32,123 nt of DNA from assembly GCA_031397915.1 (NCBI GenBank), contig JANNMM010000071.1:1-32123 (forward strand). Direction: 5' to 3'. This document shows, in pieces, positions 24,032 through 31,684 of this stretch. Both the position numbers and the translations under genes were made by a program. The stretch is from JANYCG01 sp031397915 (GTDB lineage Bacteria; Pseudomonadota; Gammaproteobacteria; Burkholderiales; Burkholderiaceae_C). How positions within the stretch are numbered: the first letter of the stretch is position 1; each line of letters opens with the position of its first letter. The notes under the pieces were generated by a model, which saw only the letters and a program-made list of their open reading frames with translations, did not search any database and was not told the origin of the DNA.

Positions 24032-25027
24032 ATGTCTGCTCAAGCTGTACTTTATGCCAACCCCATGGGCCTGCCCGCCATCAGCGGCAATGCCTTGGCC
24101 GTGGCCAATCCCTGGGCCATGGTGCCCTCGCTGGGCAACCTGGACGCCTATATTTCTGCCGCCAACCGGCTGCCCATGCTCACGCTCGAGCAAGAGCAGG
24201 AGTTTTCGCGAAAACTGCGCAAAGACAACGATCTGGACGCCGCTGGTAAGTTAGTGCTCTCTCACTTGCGTCTGGTGGTGTCGATTTCGCGGCAATACCT
24301 GGGTTACGGCCTGCCCCATGGCGACCTGATCCAGGAAGGCAACATTGGCTTGATGAAGGCCGTGAAACGCTTCGACCCTGACCAGGGCGTGCGCCTGGTG
24401 AGTTACGCCATGCACTGGATCAAGGCCGAGATCCACGAGTACATCCTGAAAAACTGGCGCATGGTCAAAGTGGCCACCACCAAGGCACAGCGCAAGCTGT
24501 TTTTCAACCTGCGCTCGATGAAACAGCGTTACAAGGCCGATGACGCGGCCCTGGACGCCGCCGCGCCCGAAGCCGCCTGGACCAGCACCCACCGCGAAAC
24601 CCTGAGCGAAGGCCAGATCGACGCCATGGCGCGCACACTCAAGGTCAAGCGCGAAGAAGTCATCGAGATGGAAACCCGTCTCTCGGGTGGCGACGTGTTG
24701 CTTGACCCAAGCCCCAATGACGATGGCGACGAGTCCTTTGGCCCGATCACCTACCTCACCGACGTCGCCCACGAACCCACGGCCCTGCTTGAATCGCACC
24801 AGCGCGACGTGTTGGCCAGCGACGGCATCGCCACGGCGCTTGAGGCGCTGGATCCGCGCAGCCGCCGGATCGTCGAAGAGCGCTGGCTCAAGGTGAATGA
24901 CGACAGCTCGGGCGGCATGACGCTGCACGAACTCGCCGCCGAATACGGCGTGAGCGCCGAGCGCATCCGCCAGATTGAATCTGCCGCGATGAAGAAGATG
25001 AAGAAGACGCTGGCGGAATTTGCCTGA
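24032..25027 (+). CDS. rpoH: RNA polymerase sigma factor RpoH (sigma32)
   Basis: A 331-residue heat-shock sigma factor. Region 2 runs from about 72 to 142, with DLIQEGNIGLMKAVKRFDPDQGVRLVSYAMHWIKAEI contacting core polymerase and the -10 element. The RpoH box QRKLFFNLR is at 153-161, which separates it from RpoD/RpoS. Region 4 with its helix-turn-helix (TLHELAAEYGVSAERIRQIE) ends the protein. It is somewhat longer than the 284 residues of E. coli RpoH, mainly through the N-terminus (MSAQAVLYANPMGLPAISGN...) and a region-3 acidic stretch, which is normal in Burkholderiales. AAGGAG six bases upstream supports the start. A CIRCE element overlaps the promoter. It directs transcription of chaperones and proteases. 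Confidence 0.97.
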   Translation: MSAQAVLYANPMGLPAISGNALAVANPWAMVPSLGNLDAYISAANRLPMLTLEQEQEFSRKLRKDNDLDAAGKLVLSHLRLVVSISRQYLGYGLPHGDLIQEGNIGLMKAVKRFDPDQGVRLVSYAMHWIKAEIHEYILKNWRMVKVATTKAQRKLFFNLRSMKQRYKADDAALDAAAPEAAWTSTHRETLSEGQIDAMARTLKVKREEVIEMETRLSGGDVLLDPSPNDDGDESFGPITYLTDVAHEPTALLESHQRDVLASDGIATALEALDPRSRRIVEERWLKVNDDSSGGMTLHELAAEYGVSAERIRQIESAAMKKMKKTLAEFA

Positions 25028-25050
25028 GGCGAAATCCTTCGCCGAAGACA

Positions 25051-25167
25051 TTTGCTATATTATTTATAGCAAACTATGGCCTTTTTCTGTGACTTAAGTG
25101 TCGATTTTTTCATAAATTTCTGAAAAACTGGCTGAAACCCCAATTTTGTTAACACCCATGTTAACAA
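25051..25167 (-). repeat. Interspersed intergenic repeat, copy B
   Basis: Fills most of the 147-base gap between the convergent rpoH and SCO1 genes, in inverted orientation to copy A (4853-4966). Landmarks on the + strand: TTTGCTATA-TTATT-TATAGCAAA (25051-25073), GTGACTT (25089-25095), and TTGTTAACA-CCCA-TGTTAACAA (25146-25167). The core TTAACACCCATGTTAA is identical to copy A. The first palindrome is followed by a short T-run (CTTTTTC) and may also help to end rpoH transcription. Confidence 0.75.
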
Positions 25168-25174
25168 TTGGGTC

Positions 25175-25819
25175 CTAAGCCTGTTTCAAGAGTTGCGCGA
25201 TGTCAGACGCCAGCGCCTTGGTGCCGCTGCCGTATCGCGTGTACAGGCGCAGCTGCCCGCGCGTGTCATAGACAAAACTGCCGGCCGAGTGGTCCATGGT
25301 GTAACTGGTGGGCGTTTTGCCGTCGACCTTTTTGTAATACACCTTGTAGTTTTTGGCGAGATCGGGCAGTTGCGCGGCCTCGGGGATGAGCGCGAGGAAA
25401 CTCGGGTCGAAGTTGGCCATGTAGGCCTTCAGCACCTCGGGCGTGTCGCGCGCGGGATCGACCGTGATGAACACCGCCTGCAGTTTGTCGCCGTCTTTGC
25501 CCAGCAGTTTTTTCACTTCGGCCAGCTCGGCCATGGTGGTCGGGCAGACGTCGGGGCACTGTGTGTAGCCGAAGAACAGCACCACCACCTTGCCGGCGAA
25601 GTCCTTGATGGTGCGGGCCTGGCCGTTGTGGTCTTTCAGCGGGCCCCCTTGACCACCCGCTGGCACGAAGTCACGGGCATAGTCGGCGCCAGTCACGTCA
25701 ATCGACACAAACGACGGCTTGTTTTCAGAACACGCGCTGAGCACGCCAAGTGAAATCCCCGCAACGGCCAGGGTTGCGCGATGGGCGGCAATTGATAAAA
25801 GGAGCAGGCGTCTTTTCAT
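25175..25819 (-). CDS. SCO1/SenC family copper chaperone for cytochrome oxidase
   Basis: A 214-residue lipoprotein with a thioredoxin-like fold that delivers or reduces copper for the CuA centre of cytochrome c oxidase. The signal peptide ends in a lipobox (LSAC, lipidated Cys30). The copper ligands are visible: CPDVC (C88 and C92) and H177 in MDHSAG. FFGYTQCPDVCPTTM and FITVDPARDTPEVLKAY are standard family segments. It is the last gene of the minus-strand oxidase locus, 30 bases after ctaB, and faces rpoH across the repeat element. A second SCO-like protein is encoded in the same locus at 27926-28660. Confidence 0.95.
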   Translation of the reverse strand: MKRRLLLLSIAAHRATLAVAGISLGVLSACSENKPSFVSIDVTGADYARDFVPAGGQGGPLKDHNGQARTIKDFAGKVVVLFFGYTQCPDVCPTTMAELAEVKKLLGKDGDKLQAVFITVDPARDTPEVLKAYMANFDPSFLALIPEAAQLPDLAKNYKVYYKKVDGKTPTSYTMDHSAGSFVYDTRGQLRLYTRYGSGTKALASDIAQLLKQA

Positions 25820-25849
25820 AATGAAGTCCGTGCAACAGGTGGCCAGCGC

Positions 25850-26755
25850 CTACAACACATAGTGGTCCACCAAAAACGCGGCAAACAACACACTCAGGTG
25901 GATCAATGAAAACCGGAAGGTCTTGCGCGCCAGCGCATCCGAGTAGTTGCGCCACAGGGCAATCGCGTAGCCGCAGAAGCCCACACTCACCGCAAGCGCC
26001 ACAGCCAGGTAAATCCAGGAACTCATGCCATACAAAAACGGCAACAGGCAAGCGGCAAACAGGATGAAGGTGTACAGCACGATCTGCAGCCGCGTGAACT
26101 CGCTGCCATGCGTGACGGGCAACATCGGCAGGCCCGATTTGCGGTAGTCTTCCACGCGGTACAGCGCCAGCGCCCAGAAATGCGGCGGCGTCCACAGGAA
26201 AATGATCAGGAACAAGATGAGGGCCTCGGGGCCCACCTCTCCGGTCATCGCGGCCCAGCCCAGCACCGGCGGCATGGCGCCCGACGCACCGCCGATCACG
26301 ATGTTTTGCGGCGTGAGGGGCTTCAAGATCACGGTGTAAACCACGGCGTAACCCACAAACGTGGCGAAGGTGAGCCACATCGTCAGTGGGTTGGCCCAGA
26401 AGTACAGCAGTGCCGATCCCAAGGCGCAAAGCACCGCAGAAAACAGGCCGGTCTGCACATCGCTCAGCTCGCCTTTGGCGGTGGGCCGCCACGAGGTGCG
26501 CTTCATTTTGGCGTCGATGCCCTTCTCGACCAGGCAGTTGAACGCCGCCGCTGCGCCGGCCACCAGCCAAATGCCAAAACAGGCGATGACCGCCAGTTTG
26601 AGCTCGGCCAAAGACGGCAGGCCCGGCACCGCCAGCACCATGCCGATCAGCGCACAGAACACGATGAGCTGGATCACGCGTGGCTTGGTCAGCGCGTTGT
26701 ATTGCGCCAGCAAGGTGCGCCAGGGCGGTTTGACCGCGAGTTGTGCGTCGCTCAC
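25850..26755 (-). CDS. ctaB: Protoheme IX farnesyltransferase (heme O synthase)
   Basis: A 301-residue UbiA-family membrane prenyltransferase with eight or nine hydrophobic segments that adds farnesyl to heme b to give heme o. The allylic-diphosphate site is NCLVEKGIDAKMKRTSWRP (N73, E77, D81), followed by the second conserved region DYRKSGLPMLPVTHG. The GTG at 26755 is the start: it overlaps the ctaA stop as GTGA and gives the normal length. A longer open frame reaching 26992 only runs over ctaA in another frame. With ctaA next to it, it supplies heme a for the oxidase encoded in the same locus. Confidence 0.95.
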   Translation of the reverse strand: MSDAQLAVKPPWRTLLAQYNALTKPRVIQLIVFCALIGMVLAVPGLPSLAELKLAVIACFGIWLVAGAAAAFNCLVEKGIDAKMKRTSWRPTAKGELSDVQTGLFSAVLCALGSALLYFWANPLTMWLTFATFVGYAVVYTVILKPLTPQNIVIGGASGAMPPVLGWAAMTGEVGPEALILFLIIFLWTPPHFWALALYRVEDYRKSGLPMLPVTHGSEFTRLQIVLYTFILFAACLLPFLYGMSSWIYLAVALAVSVGFCGYAIALWRNYSDALARKTFRFSLIHLSVLFAAFLVDHYVL

Positions 26756-27915
26756 GCGGTAGCGCCCCAGGATGATGCAGACGACCGGGTTTGCCCTGCG
26801 GGTGAGCGCAAGACGCAGACCACGCAGGTCAAAACAACCACCAGTGCCGCTGCGCCGCCGGTGTGCAAGACGGCGGCGGCCAAGGGCCAGCCCAACACCA
26901 CATTGGCCAGGCCCGTGGCGACTTGCAAACCCAGCAGGCCGGCGAGCCAGCGCGACGCTGAGCGTAGCGGGGCCACGCGGTTCAGGTTCCACGCCAATGC
27001 ACCCAACAACCCCACCACCACCAGCGCCCAGGCGCGATGGACGAAGTGGATGGCGGTGAGTGCCGCGAAGTTGATGTGTTCGCCGCCGCCGGTCATCCCC
27101 AGCGGTCGCCAGACTTCAAACCCCTGGGTGAAGTCCATCGGTGGCCAGAAGCTGCCCTGGCAGCGCGGAAAATCGCTGCATGCCAACACGGCGTAGTTGG
27201 TACTGACCCAGCCCCCCAGTGCCACCTGTACCAGCAGCGCGGCAAAACCCAGCCCGAGCAGCCAGCGGGTGGCCGCAGACACGTGCGCCACCGGCAGTTG
27301 CGCGGTGCCCGAAACAGACACATCACCCGGCCGTACGACCAGCACCGTCAACAGCGCCAGCAACACCAGGCCGCCCAGCAGGTGCAGGGTCACGATGGCC
27401 GGGAAGAGTTTCATCGTCACCGTCAGTGCCCCAAACGCGCCCTGGATGCAGACCCAAATAAGAGTCGCCAGGGTCCACCCGTGTTGGGCCCGGGGCGTGG
27501 TCCACGCGAATACGGTGAGCAGCAAGATCAAGGCCCCGACGCCCATGGCCAAATAGCGGTGGATCATCTCGATCCAGGCTTTGCGTTGGGTGACCGGGCC
27601 GTCCGGAAGGGCAGTTTGAGCGGCTTCAATGCTGGCGGAAGCGCCCAATGGGCTCGCTGTTCCGTAACAACCCGGCCAATCCGGGCAGCCCAGGCCTGAA
27701 TCGGTCAATCGGGTAAACGCACCGAACAAAACCAGATCAAAGGTTAAAAACAGGGTGAGCAAGGTGAGCGCCTGCACCCGGCTCACCGGGCTGCCATGGC
27801 GGTGGCGCCACGCCACCCAGGCCAGCGGCACCAGTGCCAACAGTAGGCCCGCCAGAAGCATGGGGGCCAGCGGCGAAAGGTCGTAAAGCGCGGGGTTGGG
27901 TGTGGCAACTTGCAT
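26752..27915 (-). CDS. ctaA: Heme A synthase, COX15/CtaA family
   Basis: A 387-residue membrane enzyme with about eight hydrophobic segments that oxidises the C8 methyl of heme o to give heme a. An extracytoplasmic cysteine pair occurs in CPDWPGC (C77 and C83), with a second Cys-containing loop, ACSDFPRCQGSFWPPMDF. Heme-ligand histidines are in WIEMIHRYLAM (H119), TLHLLGG, IHFVHRAW and VLHTGG. The ATG at 27915 is chosen because it puts the first membrane segment near residue 17; the open frame reaching 27975 overlaps the gene before it. Ten bases separate it from the SCO-like gene and it is coupled to ctaB by a GTGA overlap. Confidence 0.94.
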   Translation of the reverse strand: MQVATPNPALYDLSPLAPMLLAGLLLALVPLAWVAWRHRHGSPVSRVQALTLLTLFLTFDLVLFGAFTRLTDSGLGCPDWPGCYGTASPLGASASIEAAQTALPDGPVTQRKAWIEMIHRYLAMGVGALILLLTVFAWTTPRAQHGWTLATLIWVCIQGAFGALTVTMKLFPAIVTLHLLGGLVLLALLTVLVVRPGDVSVSGTAQLPVAHVSAATRWLLGLGFAALLVQVALGGWVSTNYAVLACSDFPRCQGSFWPPMDFTQGFEVWRPLGMTGGGEHINFAALTAIHFVHRAWALVVVGLLGALAWNLNRVAPLRSASRWLAGLLGLQVATGLANVVLGWPLAAAVLHTGGAAALVVVLTCVVCVLRSPAGQTRSSASSWGATA

Positions 27916-27925
27916 GAAGGCTCGA

Positions 27926-28660
27926 TCAACGCCCGGCGTTGTCCCAGGAGGCCGACGCCCGCAACAGGCGCTCAATGTCTTTTTTGGATTTGGCCGCAGT
28001 GGCCAGGTCCAGCCCAGCCGGGAATCGCATCATCCAGTTGCCCATCGGGTCGACCAGGTAAAGGTGGTCCGCCAGGCTTTGGCCATTGGCGGGGGCCAGC
28101 CAGCCCGAAAGCTGCGCCGTGCCCACGCGCAGGATGACGGCGTCGGTGATCGCCGTTCGCAAGCTGGCGTCGACGGGTTTCTCGTCAGCCGGCGTCGGGT
28201 CGGCGATCAGCCAGACTCGCTCCACCCGGTCTTTATCTTTGCCCAGGCTGGTGTGCAACTGACGCTGCAAGTACAGGTTGTGCGCGCAGGGCTCGCTGCA
28301 CGCGCCACTGCCCACACTAACCAGCAGCCATTGGCCTTTGAGGCTCGTCAGGTTGACCGGCTTGCCCTCGAGGGTGGTTGCCGTCAGGTTGGGCAGGCTG
28401 CGCTGCGGATTGATCAATTCGCCGAAGTTGCGCCGCCCTTCGGGCCGCACCACGTAATAGGTGAAGTAGGAAGCGACCACCGGTGCGGCGCAGATCAGCA
28501 GCACCAGAATCATTTTCCAGCGGCCCGCGGCAGTGCGTTTTCCCTCATCCATGGCATCGGACGGGTTGGGCAGCGAATAGACAGTCAGGCCCAGCGGTTC
28601 ATCCAGTGGACCGCGCCCCGGCACGGCGGTAGTGGGTTCAGGGGTTGCGCTGCGCGACAT
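27926..28660 (-). CDS. Membrane-anchored SCO-like protein of the oxidase locus
   Basis: A 244-residue protein with a cytoplasmic N-terminus, one membrane segment (about 50-70, ILVLLICAAPVVASYFTYYV) and a periplasmic domain. The domain holds a CxxxC motif, CSEPC (C121, C125), and a downstream ADHLYLVDPMGN with H199 that lines up with the DHSAGSFVYDTRG region of SCO proteins. The two Cys and one His that bind copper in SCO1 thus appear to be kept, though overall similarity is low. The ATG at 28660 has AGGA just before it and overlaps the SURF1 gene by 23 bases; an ATG at residue 37 is possible. Usually annotated only as a hypothetical or cytochrome oxidase assembly transmembrane protein. A thiol or copper role is inferred. 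Confidence 0.85.
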   Translation of the reverse strand: MSRSATPEPTTAVPGRGPLDEPLGLTVYSLPNPSDAMDEGKRTAAGRWKMILVLLICAAPVVASYFTYYVVRPEGRRNFGELINPQRSLPNLTATTLEGKPVNLTSLKGQWLLVSVGSGACSEPCAHNLYLQRQLHTSLGKDKDRVERVWLIADPTPADEKPVDASLRTAITDAVILRVGTAQLSGWLAPANGQSLADHLYLVDPMGNWMMRFPAGLDLATAAKSKKDIERLLRASASWDNAGR

Positions 28661-29375
28661 ATTTCCTGCCAAACTGAAACCAGCCGTACAGAACGGCGAT
28701 CAATGCGCTCAAGGCAAACCACTGAAACGCATACCCATAATTTTTACCGGCGCCAAGCACAGGCACCGGCCAGTGGCGCAAAAGACCATCGCTGGCAACC
28801 TCGCTGCCACCGGTCTGGACCACCGAGAAGGGCAACAGGGCCAGGCCGGTTTCGCGCGCAAATGCTTTCATGTCCAGATTTTGCCGGATTGGGCCTTGAA
28901 CTTCGCCACCAAGGTCAAGCAGTCTGGACGGTGGGGCTTCAATGCGGCCTTCAACTTCCACCAGTCCGGCCGCCGTGGGGACGGGCGGCAACTGGCTGCG
29001 GTCCTGGAAATTGCGCTGCGCCCAACCGCGCTGGACCAGCACCACCGCCGCAGAATCCTCCAGGCGCAAAGGGGTGAGCACGTAAAAACCGGGCTTGGCG
29101 TCCATTTGCCGGTTGTCGAGAAAGATGGTGTGCGCCGTAGCCCAGGTGCCTTTGAGTCGGATGGGGCGGTGCAGATGGGTGGAATGTGAACCCTGACCCA
29201 CAAGCGCCGAAGCGTCCAATGGCGCAAGCCGGGACTGGGCGTCTATGGCGGCTGCTAGCGCCTCCTTGGACCATGCGCGAGTCAGTTGCCAATATCCCAG
29301 GCCCAGGGTGACAACGATGGCCAAAAAAGCAGCCAGGCTGACCAGCCAGAATTTCAGTGGCGGGTTCACGGCCAT
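28638..29375 (-). CDS. SURF1 family cytochrome oxidase assembly protein
   Basis: A 245-residue inner-membrane protein with one segment at each end (about 8-28 and 215-233) and a periplasmic domain between. The SURF1 features are GYWQL at 27-31, FLDNR and PGFYVLTPL, VLVQRGWAQRN, and the C-terminal NYGYAFQWFALSAL. In bacteria it assists heme a insertion into subunit I. The ATG at 29375 starts the protein right before its first membrane segment. It is divergent from the twin-TM gene at 29408, with only 32 bases between the two starts, so it either has a promoter overlapping that gene or is read from further upstream. Confidence 0.95.
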   Translation of the reverse strand: MAVNPPLKFWLVSLAAFLAIVVTLGLGYWQLTRAWSKEALAAAIDAQSRLAPLDASALVGQGSHSTHLHRPIRLKGTWATAHTIFLDNRQMDAKPGFYVLTPLRLEDSAAVVLVQRGWAQRNFQDRSQLPPVPTAAGLVEVEGRIEAPPSRLLDLGGEVQGPIRQNLDMKAFARETGLALLPFSVVQTGGSEVASDGLLRHWPVPVLGAGKNYGYAFQWFALSALIAVLYGWFQFGRKYVAQRNP

Positions 29376-29394
29376 GGAACGCCTGCGCTCACGG

Positions 29395-29400
29395 GATAAT
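29395..29400 (+). promoter_or_regulatory. Putative -10 box for a leaderless twin-TM transcript
   Basis: GATAAT ends seven bases before the ATG at 29408, so the predicted start site falls on or next to the initiator codon. There is no Shine-Dalgarno sequence in the seven bases CCCCTGC. No convincing -35 is seen. Confidence 0.4.
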
Positions 29401-29407
29401 CCCCTGC

Positions 29408-29638
29408 ATGAAATATTTCGTCATCCTTGCCTTCATCGGCATTTTGGGCAGCCTGGCAAGCGCCCTGTTTTTCATGATGCGCGGGGGCAAAGACGCCAAA
29501 GACGACAAGCAGAAGTCTTCCAACATGTTCCGCGCGCTGGCCTTGCGGGTGGGGATTTCGATATTCCTGTTCATTTGCATACTGGTGGCCTGGAAACTGG
29601 GCTACGTGCAGCCCACTGGCATTCCACTAAACCGTTAA
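29408..29638 (+). CDS. Twin transmembrane protein (DUF2909-like)
   Basis: A 76-residue inner-membrane protein with two hydrophobic segments (about 3-23 and 47-67) separated by a charged loop with GGKDAKDDKQKSS. Proteins like this occur in beta- and gammaproteobacterial oxidase loci, often transcribed against the cox genes as here. The function is unknown; a role in oxidase assembly or stability is suggested only by location. The ATG at 29408 is preferred to an earlier in-frame start because the first membrane segment begins directly after it. The gene lies on the + strand between the SURF1 and ctaE genes and ends at a strong palindromic terminator. Confidence 0.85.
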   Translation: MKYFVILAFIGILGSLASALFFMMRGGKDAKDDKQKSSNMFRALALRVGISIFLFICILVAWKLGYVQPTGIPLNR

Positions 29639-29655
29639 GGCCGGCGACCAAGATC

Positions 29656-29684
29656 AAAAAAGGCACCGCGCGCGGTGCCTTTTT
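29656..29684. terminator. Bidirectional rho-independent terminator
   Basis: AGGCACCGCGCGCGGTGCCT (29661-29680) is a perfect 20-base palindrome able to form a strong GC stem, with an A-run before it and a T-run after it. It can end the twin-TM transcript on the + strand and the ctaD-ctaE transcript on the minus strand. Confidence 0.92.
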
Positions 29685-29703
29685 ATTGAACCGAGGCAAA
29701 CGC

Positions 29704-30585
29704 TCAAAGCCAATAGACAAGGATGTAGAGCCCCAGCCAGACCACGTCCACAAAGTGCCAGTACCAGGCTGCACCTTCAAACCCGAAGTGGCGGTCGGCC
29801 GTGAAATGGCCTTTGTGCAGGCGAATCGTGATGAAGAACAACATCAACATGCCAACAAACACGTGAAACCCGTGAAAGCCGGTGAGCATGTAGAAGGTGG
29901 AGCCGTAGACGCCGGACGTGAGCTTGAGGTTCAAGTCGCTGTAGGCGTGCGCGTATTCGTAGCCCTGCACAAACAGGAACACCAGGCCCAGTACCACCGT
30001 TGCCCACATGAAGGCAATGGTGCGCGCGCGGTTGTTGTGCTGCAGCGCGTGGTGGGCAATGGTCAAGGTGACGCCGGAGGACAACAACAGTGCGGTGTTG
30101 ATGGTGGGCAGCCAGAAGGGCGTCATCGTCGTGAAGGGCTCGATGATCGCAGCCGGCGCTGCGGTGACACCCGCGGCGACGCTCGGCCAGACGGCTTTGA
30201 AATCCGGCCAGAGCACGGCGTTTTCCAGACTGCCCAGAGCCGGCACCGAGTGCCCACGCACCCACCACAACGCCGAGAAAAACGCGCCGAAGAACATCAC
30301 TTCCGAGAAGATGAACCAGCTCATGCTCCAGCGGAACGAGATGTCGATCTTGTGGCCGTATTGGTGCCCTTCGCTTTCGGCGATGGCGTCACTGAACCAG
30401 CTGAACAGCACCCACAGGAACCACAGCAAGCCGGCCGTCATGGCCCATTTGCCCCAGTCGGCGCCATTCATCCATTGGGCCCCACCGAAGAACGTGAAGA
30501 ACAGGCCCAGCGAAGCCATGGCCGGATGGCGTGATGGGTTGGGCACAAAGTAATAGGGCGTGCCACCGTGTGATGTTGAACTCAT
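29704..30585 (-). CDS. ctaE: Cytochrome c oxidase subunit III
   Basis: A 293-residue membrane subunit with about seven hydrophobic segments. Typical elements are YYFVPNPSRHP at the start, SWFIFSEVMFFGAFF with the conserved glutamate E95, HHALQHNNR, FVQGYEYAHAYSDLN, GSTFYMLTGFHGFHVFVG, and the C-terminal AAWYWHFVDVVWLGLYILVYW. It stabilises subunit I and helps proton uptake and proton pumping last. The length is normal for Burkholderiales. It follows the DUF2970 gene by 67 bases and is probably the last gene before the terminator at 29656-29684, so the SURF1-to-SCO1 genes beyond it may need their own promoter. Confidence 0.97.
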   Translation of the reverse strand: MSSTSHGGTPYYFVPNPSRHPAMASLGLFFTFFGGAQWMNGADWGKWAMTAGLLWFLWVLFSWFSDAIAESEGHQYGHKIDISFRWSMSWFIFSEVMFFGAFFSALWWVRGHSVPALGSLENAVLWPDFKAVWPSVAAGVTAAPAAIIEPFTTMTPFWLPTINTALLLSSGVTLTIAHHALQHNNRARTIAFMWATVVLGLVFLFVQGYEYAHAYSDLNLKLTSGVYGSTFYMLTGFHGFHVFVGMLMLFFITIRLHKGHFTADRHFGFEGAAWYWHFVDVVWLGLYILVYWL

Positions 30586-30652
30586 GTCAGCTTCAAACCT
30601 TTTTCAAAAATCAAAATTTCCGGAATGCCGCGATTGCAAATCGCCTGCCAAG

Positions 30653-30871
30653 TCATTTGGCGACAACCCAGTTCACAAAAAATATCAACCCGACCACAAA
30701 CATCAGCACCGCCATAATCGCCACGCCAATCACGTGCAAGGGGTTGACGCGGGCCAGATCATCCTCAAACTCGCTGCGTTTTCGGATGCCCAAAAACGAC
30801 CAGGCGACGGTCTTGATGCTGCGCCCAAATGACATCATGGGCGCCTTGGCGGCCGAGTGGCCCTCGCTCAT
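30653..30871 (-). CDS. DUF2970 family small membrane protein
   Basis: A 72-residue protein with a cytoplasmic N-terminus and one C-terminal membrane segment (about 46-70, HVIGVAIMAVLMFVVGLIFF). The middle has SFLGIRKRSEFEDDLARVNP, typical of DUF2970. It is found in the ctaG-ctaE interval of many betaproteobacterial oxidase loci; function is unknown. The ATG at 30871 overlaps the ctaG stop as ATGA, which supports both the start and joint translation. Confidence 0.9.
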   Translation of the reverse strand: MSEGHSAAKAPMMSFGRSIKTVAWSFLGIRKRSEFEDDLARVNPLHVIGVAIMAVLMFVVGLIFFVNWVVAK

Positions 30872-31506
30872 GCGCCCACCCTCGCTACTGCCGCTGCCGC
30901 TGCCGCTGCCGGTTTCACTTGTACCCTGGACGCGTCGGCCGTCGGTGCTGCGGGCGTTTTGCTGCCCACCTCGAAGAACGTGTACGACAGGGTAATGGTG
31001 GTCACGTCGCGCGACAACTTCGGGTCAATCACAAAGGCCACCGGCCACTGTTTTTTCTCGCCCGGATCGAGCGTGTATTGCTGAAAACAGAAACACTCCA
31101 GCTTGTTGAAGTGGGCCGAGGCCTGCATCGGCGCGTAGCTGGGAATGGCTTGCGCGGCCATGCGTCGGTTTTGCGTGTTCTGGAACTCGTACATCACCGT
31201 GGCCAACTCGCCAGGGTGCACCTGCAGCGACGACTTTTGCGGCTTGAATTCCCAAGGCCCGCGAGCGTTCGCGTCAAACTCCACCGTGATGGTGCGGGTC
31301 TTGTCGACTTGCGTGTTGGTGACGTCTTTGGCCGTGAGTTTCTTCGCGCCCGGCAGGTTGGTGTCGCCCAGGGCCAGGATGTTGATGCCGGTGGCCTCGC
31401 AAATCGCCTTGTACAGGGGAATCAGCGCGTAACCAAACCCGAACATGCCCGCCGTGACGACAGCGAGTTTGCCGAGCAGTCGCGCGTTTTCGAGTTTCAG
31501 GTTCAT
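30868..31506 (-). CDS. ctaG: Cytochrome c oxidase assembly protein CtaG/Cox11
   Basis: A 212-residue copper chaperone for the CuB site of subunit I. One membrane segment near the N-terminus (about 12-32) is followed by a periplasmic immunoglobulin-like domain. The copper motif CFCF is at 138-141 (LECFCFQQ), and a further conserved cysteine is C36 in YKAICEATG. The family ends near SYTFFEV; the extra tail here is low-complexity (AAAAAAAV), coded by a short run of CTGCCG-type repeats. Next to the small assembly protein gene upstream and overlapping the DUF2970 gene downstream. Confidence 0.96.
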   Translation of the reverse strand: MNLKLENARLLGKLAVVTAGMFGFGYALIPLYKAICEATGINILALGDTNLPGAKKLTAKDVTNTQVDKTRTITVEFDANARGPWEFKPQKSSLQVHPGELATVMYEFQNTQNRRMAAQAIPSYAPMQASAHFNKLECFCFQQYTLDPGEKKQWPVAFVIDPKLSRDVTTITLSYTFFEVGSKTPAAPTADASRVQVKPAAAAAAAVARVGA

Positions 31507-31532
31507 GGGAAGCAGCTGCGAGCAGACTGCGG

Positions 31533-31643
31533 CTATTTGCCCAGCAGCGCCATTTTGGCGAAAAACCCGAGCAGGAACACCAGCGCGATTGACCCGAGGA
31601 TCAATCCGGTTTTGCGGTTGGCTTTTTTCTGTTCGGGCGTCAT
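31533..31643 (-). CDS. Cytochrome oxidase small assembly protein
   Basis: A 36-residue open frame in the gap between ctaD and ctaG, beginning MTPEQKKANRKTGLI and ending AKMALLGK. It has a basic N-terminus and one membrane segment (about 13-30). Its position, size and K/R-rich start match a small protein regularly found between ctaD and ctaG in Burkholderiales and named cytochrome oxidase small assembly protein. It sits 41 bases after ctaD and 26 bases before ctaG. It is easily missed because of its length. Confidence 0.85.
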   Translation of the reverse strand: MTPEQKKANRKTGLILGSIALVFLLGFFAKMALLGK

Positions 31644-31684
31644 GGGGCTACGGGTTTGCGAGGCAAAAATCTGGAGGCCGGGTT

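Noticed and set aside
25051..25073. TTTGCTATA palindrome as a plain rpoH terminator
   Set aside because: The stem is AT-rich and the same landmark recurs at 4948-4964 within a repeat that does not follow a gene end in the same way. A terminator role is possible but secondary.
26756..26992. N-terminal extension of ctaB
   Set aside because: It overlaps ctaA in another frame and has no membrane-protein character; the GTG at 26755 gives the normal length and a GTGA overlap.
26108..30534. Several long + strand open frames (26108-27196, 27896-29077, 29245-30534)
   Set aside because: They run antisense to ctaB, ctaA, SCO-like, SURF1 and ctaE, whose motifs are clear. Their products are low-complexity and rich in Arg, Gln and His.
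30880..30920. CTGCCG-type short tandem repeat as a regulatory or phase-variable repeat
   Set aside because: It simply encodes the Ala-rich tail of CtaG, is short and imperfect, and gains or losses would stay in frame.
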